Assembly: GCA_026989405.1 (NCBI GenBank)
Contig: JALSJL010000060.1
Coordinates: 1 to 5,622 of the forward strand
Source of the DNA: Marinosulfonomonas sp.
GTDB taxonomy: Bacteria; Pseudomonadota; Alphaproteobacteria; Rhodobacterales; Rhodobacteraceae
DNA: 5,622 nucleotides
Direction of reading: 5' to 3'
Below the pieces are notes generated by a model that saw nothing but the letters and a program-made list of their open reading frames with translations, did not search any database and was not told the origin of the DNA. The stretch's first letter is position 1. Each line of letters starts with the position of its first letter. This document shows positions 1-5,622 of this stretch, one piece after another. Both the position numbers and the translations under genes were made by a program.

Positions 1-175
1 GGTGGACGACCTCGGCAGCGCCAGCTACGTGGCCCGGGAGATCATCGGCGCGGAGAAGATCGTCGACTATACGCCCCGCCCCGACTACCTGGAACGCTTC
101 GCCGAACGCTTCGGCATGGCCATGGCCGAAACCCTGGCCCGGATCACCGGGGCGGAGAGCGCACGACTGCGTTAG
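1..175 (+). CDS. S49-family signal-peptide peptidase (SppA/SohB-like), C-terminal fragment
   Basis: This is the 3' end of a gene that begins before the window. The frame starts at base 2 and runs 57 codons to a TAG at 173-175. The visible residues begin VDDLGSASYVAREIIGAEKI and go on to VDYTPRP. That is the usual end of S49 serine peptidases, where a (G)LVD-x-LGS-x-x-(Y/D)VAREVIGAE segment follows the catalytic domain. S49 enzymes are membrane-anchored peptidases that cut remnant signal peptides and some membrane proteins. Their catalytic Ser and Lys lie upstream, so activity cannot be judged here. The tail after the conserved segment is short (YLERFAERFGMAMAETLARI, then about ten residues), which fits the short SppA/SohB-like forms. 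No clear intrinsic terminator follows the stop. The family call rests on this C-terminal motif alone. Confidence 0.8.
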   Translation, partial: VDDLGSASYVAREIIGAEKIVDYTPRPDYLERFAERFGMAMAETLARITGAESARLR

Positions 176-583
176 CGACTGGATGGCATCATGCAGGAGG
201 AGCGGCACCGGCAGAATTCGCCCGAATGACATACTTGATTTCGTTGCGCTTGAACCGCCCTTCGATACGGCGGCAAGTCGATTTTGAACCGACACCATTG
301 GTCTTGGCAAAGTCTGCTGAACCTTCTTTTGCCATTATGTGTCATAGTAGTCGCAGCCCTGATGAACCCTCCAAAGACCCCGGGCGCGGTCCGCCGTGCC
401 GGGTGGGTCGGTGGCGGAGACCGGCGAGGGCGACCCTGTTTGGGCATGATACGAAGGAAGATCCAAATGGCACTAATGGCAGCAAGGCAGGGTATGGGCC
501 GGCCTGCGGGCACGATGCATGCGTTGTCTGTCAGGGTGTTGGAATCAGGCACTCTTGCCTAAGTGGTTCGTAGTTGGAACTTC

Positions 584-632
584 GATTTAGCAGGCTGTCG
601 AAAAACGGTGTTTTTCAACAGCCTGTTAGATT
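584..632. repeat. Long near-perfect inverted repeat (possible MITE/REP-like element or insertion-sequence end)
   Basis: The core at 591-625 has arms CAGGCTGTCGAAAAAC (591-606) and GTTTTTCAACAGCCTG (610-625) around a three-base loop, GGT. Fifteen of 16 positions pair; the only mismatch is C599 with A617. As RNA the stem can extend outward to 584 and 632 through A-U, U-A and G-U pairs. The 3' arm carries a T-run, but inside the stem rather than after it, so this is not a classic intrinsic terminator. I recall similar CAGGCTGTTGAAAAA ends in intergenic repeats and near insertion sequences of proteobacteria, but that is from memory and unverified. A single copy is visible in this window. Confidence 0.75.
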
Positions 633-649
633 CCGGGGAGCGCTGTTGC

Positions 650-682
650 ACCGGCTTCAGGCCCTGCAGGCCTGCAACCGGT
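650..682. repeat. Bulged inverted repeat in the ATPase leader
   Basis: The inner stem CAGGCC (658-663) pairs perfectly with GGCCTG (669-674) around the loop CTGCA. The outer stem ACCGG (650-654) pairs with CCGGT (678-682). TT (656-657) also pairs with AA (676-677), leaving single bulges at C655 and C675. That gives 13 base pairs in 33 bases. No T-run follows, so it does not look like an intrinsic terminator. It sits 18 bases after the 584-632 repeat and about 110 bases before the ATPase start. It could therefore belong to the same small element or to a structured 5' leader. Confidence 0.55.
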
Positions 683-776
683 CTGCCCGGGGCCATCGAC
701 CGTGGTCGGCTCCGCAACGCCGAATGGGAACGCCCGGGTGGTGCAGAAGCTTGTGCTGCCCGCGTTTGGCCTGGAC

Positions 777-782
777 AGGAAG
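777..782 (+). promoter_or_regulatory. Ribosome binding site that decides the ATPase start
   Basis: AGGAAG lies nine bases before the ATG at 792. This supports 792 over the in-frame GTG at 702, which has no comparable purine-rich site before it and would add 30 residues unlike the family N-terminus. Confidence 0.7.
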
Positions 783-791
783 ATCGCAATC

Positions 792-3557
792 ATGCCCCCC
801 CTGACAACGGATCCCGCCTCTTCCACATCCTCACGTCCTTGGCATGCGCTGCCACTCGAGGCGGTGTTCAGCGAACTCGACGCTGCGGCAACGGGCCTCG
901 ATACCGCTGAAGCCAGGCGGCGGCTGGACCACTACGGCCCGAATCGCCTGCCGGAAACACCACCCCGCAGTCCCGTCATGCGCCTGCTGGCACAGTTTCA
1001 TAACCTGTTGATCTATGTCCTGCTCGTTGCCGCCGTCATCGCCGCCACAATGGGGCACGGGGTGGACAGCATCGTTATCCTCGGCGTGGTATTCGTCAAC
1101 GCGGTGATCGGATTCGTACAGGAGGGCAAGGCAGAAGACGCGCTGCGGGCAATTCGCAGCATGCTCTCCACGCAGGCGATGGTGTTGCGTAACGGCAGGC
1201 ACGTCAGTGTGCCGGCAGAGGAAGTCGTTCCGGGCGACATCGTCTTGTTGCAGTCCGGCGACAAGGTTCCTGCGGATCTGCGTCTGTTGCGCGTCAAGGG
1301 ACTCCAGATCCAGGAAGCCGTGCTCACCGGTGAATCCGTCGCGGTGGAAAAGGGGACGGAACCGGTCAGCGAAGATGCGGCACTGGGCGACCGGACGTGC
1401 ATGGCCTACTCGGGGACTCTCGTTACGCATGGCCAGGCCAGCGGTATCGTCGTTGCCACAGGGCAGGTGACTGAGATTGGACGCATCAGTGGCCTGGTTT
1501 CGCGGGTTCAGACCCTGACCACGCCGTTATTGAGGCAGATGACGGTATTTTCCCGTCGGCTGACCGCAACGGTGCTGGTTCTGGCGGGCGCAATGTTTGT
1601 GTTCGGCGTATTCGTGCGTGACGTCGATACCGCCGAGATGCTCATGACCGTGGTGGGTCTTGCCGTGGCGGCCATACCCGAAGGATTGCCGGCAATTCTC
1701 ACCGTCACGCTGGCCATTGGCGTCACACGCCTGACCCGACGCAATGCAATCATCCGCCGCCTGCCCGTGGTCGAGACACTTGGATCGGTCAGCGTGATTT
1801 GTTCCGATAAGACCGGCACCCTTACCCGCAACGAAATGACCGTAAAGAATATTGCCACGGTGAACGGTCTCTATACCGTGGAGGGTACCGGTTATGTCCC
1901 ACGTGGAGAATTTCTGCTTGATGACACGCCGATCGAGCCGGATGAGGTGCCGTTACTGATACAGGTGCTCCATGCCGCGATGTTGTGCAATGATGCCACG
2001 CTGGCGCAGAAGGCGGACGAATGGCATGTATACGGCGACCCAATGGAAGCCGCTCTGCTTGTGGCCGCGGCCAAGGGCGGCCTGGAACCGGACGAAGAAC
2101 GACGAAAATTTCCACGCACCGATCTGATCCCGTTCGACTCCGCGCATCGGTTCATGGCTTCACTGCATCATGGTCATGACGGCAGAGCCGTCATCTATCT
2201 CAAGGGCGCCCCTGAACAGGTGCTGAGTCGTTGCGCCACGGTGCATGGCCCAGCCGGTGAAGGGTTGCCGATGGACATGGAATACTGGCAGCAACAGGTG
2301 GAGGAACTGGCAAAGCAGGGGCAGCGTGTGCTGGCGGTAGCCTGCAAGCCCGTGCCTGATCAGCAGCAGACGCTGACTTTCGGCGATGTGGAAGATGGCC
2401 TGATTCTGCTTGGCCTGTTTGGACTCATCGATCCTCCCCGCACAGAAGCCATCGAAGCGGTTGCCGAGTGTCGCACGGCGGGTATTCGAGTCAAGATGAT
2501 TACGGGCGACCACGCCGGTACGGCGCGCGCCATCGCAGCACAATTGAATCTGGAGAACAGTGTCGAGGCCATTACCGGACACGACCTCGACCGGCTGGAC
2601 GATGTTGAGCTGGGTGCACGCGTGCAGGACGTGGACGTTTACGCCCGTGTCAGCCCGGAACACAAGCTGCGACTGGTCACGCTGCTTCAGGCACAGAATG
2701 CCATCGTTGCCATGACAGGTGATGGTGTCAACGATGCCCCCGCCTTGAAGCGGGCCGATGTCGGCATCGCGATGGGGCACAAAGGCACCGAAGCGGCCAA
2801 GGAGGCTGCGGAAATGGTGATCGCTGATGATAACTTCGCCACCATTGTCCATGCCGTCGAGCAGGGTCGCACCGTCTACGACAACCTCAAGAAAGCCATC
2901 GTTTTTCTGCTGCCAATCAACGGTGGCGAGGCGTTGAGCATCATGATCGCAGTGCTGTTTGGTTTTACCCTGCCAATCACGCCAGTTCAAATCCTCTGGG
3001 TAAACATGGTCAGCTCGGTGGCCTTGGCAATGGCGCTGGCCTTTGAGCCTACCGAACCGGGGACCATGCGCCGGCCGCCACGGCCGGCAAATGAAGCCAT
3101 CCTGTCGGGTTTCGTGCTCTGGCGGATCGCGCTGGTGTCAATCCTGATGGCAATCGGCGTATTCGGCATCTTCGGCTGGGCCAGCACTCACGGCGCCACG
3201 CTGGAGGAATCCCGAACCTATGCGGTCAATGCCCTGGTGGCAATGGAGGTTTTCTACCTGTTCAGCGTCCGCTATTTGCGCGCGCCATCATTCCGGCTGA
3301 CACAATTGTTCAATTCGCGAGCGGTTCTGTTCGCCGTGTCCCTGGTCGTGATCTTGCAGTTGCTCTTCACTTACGCCCCCTTCATGGGGCGGTTTTTCGA
3401 TACCCGACCGGTCGATTTCGTGCATGGCGTGGAAATCCTTGTACTGGGCATGACCCTGTTCCTGATTCTCGAGATGGAAAAACTCGCCTTGCGCAGACTG
3501 CGAAGAAAACACGCAAACAGCCTTACCCGGCCGCAGCGGAGCGACAACCGAACATGA
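792..3557 (+). CDS. P2-type cation-transporting P-type ATPase
   Basis: This is a 921-residue inner-membrane pump that uses ATP to move cations through an aspartyl-phosphate intermediate. The N-terminal cation-ATPase domain covers about 16-85 (WHAL, then YGPNRLPE). M1 and M2 are at about 71-110. The actuator-domain TGES is at 179-182. M3 and M4 lie at about 260-305, with PEGLP at 296-300. The phosphorylation motif DKTGT is at 339-343 (Asp339). The nucleotide-domain motif KGAPE is at 471-475, DPPRT at 547-551, MITGD at 569-573 and TGDGVND at 642-648. M5 and M6 carry NGGE (710-713) and WVNMVSS (736-742), and four more helices precede a basic C-terminal tail. All catalytic motifs are intact and the length is normal for the P2 class. 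The SERCA-equivalent M4 Glu (E297) and M5 Asn/Glu (N710, E713) are present, but the M6 Thr-Asp pair is Ser-Ser (S741, S742). The ion is therefore uncertain (Ca2+, Mn2+, Na+ or another). The closest style I know is the bacterial CtpF-like group. The gene overlaps the antiporter gene by four bases. Confidence 0.95.
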   Translation: MPPLTTDPASSTSSRPWHALPLEAVFSELDAAATGLDTAEARRRLDHYGPNRLPETPPRSPVMRLLAQFHNLLIYVLLVAAVIAATMGHGVDSIVILGVVFVNAVIGFVQEGKAEDALRAIRSMLSTQAMVLRNGRHVSVPAEEVVPGDIVLLQSGDKVPADLRLLRVKGLQIQEAVLTGESVAVEKGTEPVSEDAALGDRTCMAYSGTLVTHGQASGIVVATGQVTEIGRISGLVSRVQTLTTPLLRQMTVFSRRLTATVLVLAGAMFVFGVFVRDVDTAEMLMTVVGLAVAAIPEGLPAILTVTLAIGVTRLTRRNAIIRRLPVVETLGSVSVICSDKTGTLTRNEMTVKNIATVNGLYTVEGTGYVPRGEFLLDDTPIEPDEVPLLIQVLHAAMLCNDATLAQKADEWHVYGDPMEAALLVAAAKGGLEPDEERRKFPRTDLIPFDSAHRFMASLHHGHDGRAVIYLKGAPEQVLSRCATVHGPAGEGLPMDMEYWQQQVEELAKQGQRVLAVACKPVPDQQQTLTFGDVEDGLILLGLFGLIDPPRTEAIEAVAECRTAGIRVKMITGDHAGTARAIAAQLNLENSVEAITGHDLDRLDDVELGARVQDVDVYARVSPEHKLRLVTLLQAQNAIVAMTGDGVNDAPALKRADVGIAMGHKGTEAAKEAAEMVIADDNFATIVHAVEQGRTVYDNLKKAIVFLLPINGGEALSIMIAVLFGFTLPITPVQILWVNMVSSVALAMALAFEPTEPGTMRRPPRPANEAILSGFVLWRIALVSILMAIGVFGIFGWASTHGATLEESRTYAVNALVAMEVFYLFSVRYLRAPSFRLTQLFNSRAVLFAVSLVVILQLLFTYAPFMGRFFDTRPVDFVHGVEILVLGMTLFLILEMEKLALRRLRRKHANSLTRPQRSDNRT
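3554..3557 (+). promoter_or_regulatory. ATGA stop-start overlap coupling the ATPase and antiporter genes
   Basis: The ATPase stop TGA (3555-3557) and the antiporter start ATG (3554-3556) share bases. Such overlaps usually mean that ribosomes ending the first gene restart on the second, keeping the two proteins in a linked ratio. GGAG at 3538-3541 could help but is about 12 bases from the start. Confidence 0.85.
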
Positions 3558-5221
3558 CCACGTTTCCGGATGTCTTTACAGAGATGGCCGTGCTGCTGCT
3601 GTTTGCCGCAGCCGTAGGGGCGATAGGGGTGCGTTTGCGTCAGCCCTTGATCGTTGCCTTTATCGCTGTCGGGATCATGGTTGGCCCATCGCTGCTCGGC
3701 TGGGTCAGTGCCAATGACCAAATCGATCTGCTGGCAAAGTTCGGAATTACGCTGTTACTGTTCGTCGTTGGCTTGAATCTCGATCTGCACATTATTCGCA
3801 CAATGGGGCCGGTCGCACTGGCGACGGGTCTTGGGCAAGTGATCTTTACCAGCGTCATCGGCTACCTGATCGGTTACGCCTTTGGCATGACACCGGTTAC
3901 GGCCCTGTATGTCGCGGTCGCGTTGACCTTCTCCAGCACCATCATCATCGTCAAGCTGCTTTCCGACAAGCGCGAAGTGGATACGCTGCACGGCCGAATC
4001 GCTTTGGGTTTTCTGATTGTACAGGATCTGGTTGTCGTGTTGGTGATGATCGGCCTGAATGCCTTTGGCGCCAATGGCGAGGTTTCATTGTCCCAGGCTG
4101 CGTTCACGGTACTTGTAAAAGGGGTGGGATTCCTTGTGCTGGTTGGGCTGGCCATGCGGTATCTGCTCCCGCAGATGCTCACCATACTGGCGCGATCACA
4201 GGAATTGCTCGTCCTGTTCGGGATTGCCTGGGGGATGGCGCTGGCCGCGCTTGGTGTCGCACTTGGCCTCAGCAAGGAAGTCGGTGCCTTCGTGGCGGGA
4301 GTGTCACTGGCTTCCACACCATACCGGGATGTACTCGGCGCACGCCTGACGAGCGTGCGTGACTTTCTTCTGCTGTTTTTCTTTCTCGACCTCGGCGCGC
4401 GACTCGATCTGGGTTTGCTGGGTGCGCAATTGTTGGAATCACTGGTTTTTTCCGTATTCGTGCTTGTGGGCAATCCGCTCATCGTCATGATCATCATGGG
4501 TCTGCTTGGATATCGAAGTCGTACCGGATTCCTGGCCGGACTTACGGTCGCCCAGATCAGCGAGTTCTCGCTGATCCTGGGCGCCCTGGGTATCAGCCTG
4601 GGTCATATCAGTCCTGAAACCATGGGGCTGATTACCCTCGTTGGCTTGATCACGATCAGCGTATCCACCTATATGATCGTTTATTCTCACCCACTGTACG
4701 AACGACTGTCACCCTGGTTGCGGATTTTCGAGCGGCGACAGCCACATCGGGAGGCGACGAAGGACAGTCAACGGATGAATGAGGCGCCTCTGGTCGTCCT
4801 GTTCGGGCTGGGCCGTTATGGGACGGGGATTGCACGGACGTTGTGCGAGCGAGGCTGGCGAGTGCTCGGCGTCGATTTCAATCCTGATCTGGTGCGGGCC
4901 GGTGATGCCATGGGGTACCCGGTCAGATTCGGCGATGCGGAAGATCCGGAGTATATCGCAACCTTGCCGCTGGAACGAACGCAATGGGTGGTGAGCACGG
5001 TGCGTGATCGTCACATCAATTTGTCTTTGGTTCATTCCTTGCGCAGTCGCGGTTACCGCGGCCGAATCGCTGTGACCGCGCAGGCAACGGGTGACGTCGC
5101 CGAACTGGATCGGGCAGGCGCCGATCTGATCCTGGTGCCGTATGAAGACGCCGCACGCGATGCGGCGGATCGAATCGTGTCTTCTGAATCCATGCGGACA
5201 ACTGCGCCGAACGCACAATGA
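3554..5221 (+). CDS. CPA2 (Kef-type) cation/proton antiporter with C-terminal RCK (TrkA-N) domain
   Basis: This 555-residue inner-membrane protein probably exchanges K+ or Na+ for protons. The N-terminal Na_H_Exchanger-type domain spans about residues 5-378 with a dozen or so hydrophobic helices. FSSTIIIVKLLSDKRE begins at residue 126. The IVQDLVVV motif has the ion-site Gln157-Asp158 pair seen in KefB/KefC relatives, rather than the Asp-Asp of electrogenic NapA-type antiporters. A charged linker (about 379-412) leads to a Rossmann-fold TrkA-N domain at about 413-531. That domain has GLGRYGTG at 418-425, an acidic residue at the end of the second strand (VLGVDFNPD, Asp441) and GDAEDPEYI at 460-468, which fits NAD(H) or adenine-nucleotide binding. 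There is no following TrkA-C domain; the protein ends about 25 residues later. The start ATG overlaps the ATPase stop as ATGA, with a modest GGAG at 3538-3541, which implies translational coupling. It resembles KefB/KefC/YbaL-type proteins, but I would not name it as one of them. Confidence 0.93.
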   Translation: MTTFPDVFTEMAVLLLFAAAVGAIGVRLRQPLIVAFIAVGIMVGPSLLGWVSANDQIDLLAKFGITLLLFVVGLNLDLHIIRTMGPVALATGLGQVIFTSVIGYLIGYAFGMTPVTALYVAVALTFSSTIIIVKLLSDKREVDTLHGRIALGFLIVQDLVVVLVMIGLNAFGANGEVSLSQAAFTVLVKGVGFLVLVGLAMRYLLPQMLTILARSQELLVLFGIAWGMALAALGVALGLSKEVGAFVAGVSLASTPYRDVLGARLTSVRDFLLLFFFLDLGARLDLGLLGAQLLESLVFSVFVLVGNPLIVMIIMGLLGYRSRTGFLAGLTVAQISEFSLILGALGISLGHISPETMGLITLVGLITISVSTYMIVYSHPLYERLSPWLRIFERRQPHREATKDSQRMNEAPLVVLFGLGRYGTGIARTLCERGWRVLGVDFNPDLVRAGDAMGYPVRFGDAEDPEYIATLPLERTQWVVSTVRDRHINLSLVHSLRSRGYRGRIAVTAQATGDVAELDRAGADLILVPYEDAARDAADRIVSSESMRTTAPNAQ

Positions 5222-5250
5222 GCAGCATCGAAAGGCGCGCGAGGCAACTC

Positions 5251-5266
5251 GGCTGGTTCGCCAGCC
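5251..5266. other. UUCG-capped hairpin after the antiporter gene
   Basis: GGCTGG and CCAGCC form a perfect six-base-pair stem around the tetraloop TTCG, 29 bases after the antiporter stop. UUCG loops make unusually stable RNA hairpins. No T-run follows (AACCCATATG), so it is not a standard intrinsic terminator. It may act as a 3'-end stabiliser, processing site or weak pause site between the antiporter and the Usp gene, or it may have no role. Confidence 0.45.
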
Positions 5267-5368
5267 AACCCATATGCAGATTCCCGTACCGGGCATGCCA
5301 AATTCATGTTGTGGCCGGTCTCCGAAAGGCCCGGGAATCGCCAACGGCTTCGGCGCAGCGCATAAAGG

Positions 5369-5384
5369 GGCATGTTGGCATGTT
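5369..5384 (+). repeat. Tandem direct repeat of GGCATGTT upstream of the Usp gene
   Basis: The octamer GGCATGTT occurs twice head to tail with no spacer, ending 17 bases before the ribosome binding site of the Usp gene. A further CATGTT lies at 5305-5310 and a palindrome GGCATGCC at 5292-5299. This could be a regulator binding site, but a repeat this short can also arise by chance. Confidence 0.35.
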
Positions 5385-5401
5385 CCGCAGACATTTACCC
5401 T

Positions 5402-5406
5402 GGAGG
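5402..5406 (+). promoter_or_regulatory. Strong ribosome binding site of the Usp gene
   Basis: GGAGG sits eight bases before the ATG at 5415, a near-ideal match and spacing, and it fixes the start of the downstream gene. It is much stronger than the sites before the ATPase and antiporter genes, suggesting independent and higher translation of the stress protein. Confidence 0.8.
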
Positions 5407-5414
5407 CAAAAACG

Positions 5415-5622
5415 ATGCAACGATTCAAGAAAATTCTGTGTGTAATGGAGCATGGAGAGACGAGCAAACCCGCTCTGACCAGGGCGGTGACGCTGGCCGA
5501 AAACAATCAGGCAGAACTGATGGTTGTGGACGTGGTGCCGCGACTCTCAGTCGGCATTGGGATGCCCGTAAGCGGTCCGGCCACCCGTGACTACCAGGCG
5601 GAATTGGTAAATGAGCATGAAA
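5415..5622 (+). CDS. Universal stress protein (UspA family), N-terminal part
   Basis: The reading frame is open from the ATG to the window edge, 69 codons plus one base, so the gene continues outside. The protein starts MQRFKKILCVMEHGETSKPA and then has LTRAVTLAENNQAELMVVDV, which fits the first strand, helix and second strand of the Usp alpha/beta fold (KILVxxD...S..AL..A..LA...A.L.V..V). The usual Asp after the first strand, which contacts ATP in nucleotide-binding Usps, appears as Glu or His here (VMEHGE). The ATP-binding glycine motif lies beyond the window, so nucleotide binding cannot be judged. Usp proteins are cytoplasmic stress-survival factors; several interact with transporters. 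Whether this is a single-domain or tandem-domain Usp cannot be told. It lies 193 bases after the antiporter gene on the same strand and may be a separate transcript or the operon's last part. Confidence 0.85.
   Translation, partial: MQRFKKILCVMEHGETSKPALTRAVTLAENNQAELMVVDVVPRLSVGIGMPVSGPATRDYQAELVNEHE

Larger units (their letters stand above)
176..791. other. 616-base stretch without a convincing gene, hairpin-rich at its 3' end
   Basis: No reading frame in this stretch has both a plausible ribosome binding site and a recognisable protein. The candidate frames on either strand use weak starts and give compositionally odd, Arg/Pro/Cys-rich products. Bases 176-540 show no clear promoter, terminator or repeat to my eye. 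A small perfect hairpin, AGGCA-CTCT-TGCCT, lies at 547-560. Two much stronger inverted repeats follow at 584-632 and 650-682 and are listed separately. A weak stem of CGAC and GTCG lies at 697-708. The promoter of the downstream ATPase-antiporter operon should be in this stretch, but I found no pair of -35 and -10 boxes with proper spacing. It could hold a decayed gene or mobile element, since the 5' two-thirds has lower coding character than its neighbours. Confidence 0.6.

Noticed and set aside
304..350. Possible sigma-70 promoter beginning TTGGCA at about 304
   Set aside because: At 16-18 bases downstream there is no TATAAT-like box; the AT-rich CATTAT run is too far away.
172..552. 126-codon minus-strand frame over the peptidase end and the intergenic stretch
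   Set aside because: The product is Cys/Arg/Pro-rich and low in coding character, overlaps the peptidase stop, and has no recognisable domain.
284..562. 92-codon frame with a TTG start and one hydrophobic segment
   Set aside because: There is no Shine-Dalgarno sequence before the TTG and the rest is Arg/Gly-rich without a known pattern; a chance frame is more likely.
702..791. In-frame upstream GTG start adding 30 residues to the P-type ATPase
   Set aside because: There is no ribosome binding site before 702, the extra residues do not look like the family N-terminus, and the start lies within a hairpin region. The ATG at 792 has AGGAAG nine bases upstream.
2160..2990. 276-codon open frame on the minus strand inside the ATPase gene
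   Set aside because: It is fully antisense to highly conserved ATPase motifs, its His/Gln/Asp-rich product resembles no family I know, and long antisense frames are common in GC-rich genes.
5251..5266. UUCG hairpin as an intrinsic terminator of the operon
   Set aside because: The stem is only six pairs and is followed by AACCCATATG, with no T-run.
5376..5390. Possible sigma-54 promoter, TTGGCATGTTCCGCA
   Set aside because: The GG and GC elements are separated by eight bases rather than the required ten, so the match fails at the key spacing.
5218..5445. 75-codon frame whose ATG overlaps the antiporter stop as ATGA
   Set aside because: The overlap resembles a coupled gene, but there is no ribosome binding site, the product is Arg-rich and unfamiliar, and it runs 31 bases into the well-supported Usp gene.

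Overview
The window reads as ordinary chromosomal DNA from a GC-rich proteobacterium. A gamma- or betaproteobacterium is my best guess, from the protein family styles and the GC-rich third codon positions, but nothing here fixes the taxon. All genes I can support lie on the + strand. No rRNA, tRNA, CRISPR array or intact transposase gene was seen.

Layout: (1) bases 1-175 are the last 57 codons and stop of an S49-family (SppA/SohB-like) signal-peptide peptidase. (2) Bases 176-791 are a 616-base stretch without a convincing gene. Its 3' part holds two strong inverted repeats (about 584-632 and 650-682) that could be a small mobile or repeat element or leader RNA structure. (3) Bases 792-3557 encode a complete 921-residue P2-type cation-transporting P-type ATPase. 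(4) Bases 3554-5221 encode a complete 555-residue CPA2 (Kef-type) cation/proton antiporter with a C-terminal RCK/TrkA-N domain; its ATG overlaps the ATPase stop codon as ATGA. (5) Bases 5222-5414 are a 193-base gap with a UUCG-capped hairpin and a tandem 8-base repeat. (6) From 5415 to the window end is the N-terminal part of a universal stress protein (Usp) with a very good ribosome binding site.

The ATPase and antiporter are almost certainly co-transcribed and translationally coupled. Together they suggest a membrane module for monovalent or divalent cation balance: an ATP-driven pump beside a proton-coupled antiporter that senses a nucleotide through its RCK domain, followed by an ATP-binding-type stress protein. 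The most informative oddity is in the pump. The catalytic motifs and the M4/M5 ion-site residues (PEGLP, NGGE) are intact, but the M6 aspartate that helps bind Ca2+ in SERCA-type pumps is serine (S742). A 'calcium ATPase' label would therefore be unsafe. No clearly new system is visible; the ATPase-antiporter pair and the hairpin-rich leader are the parts most worth checking.
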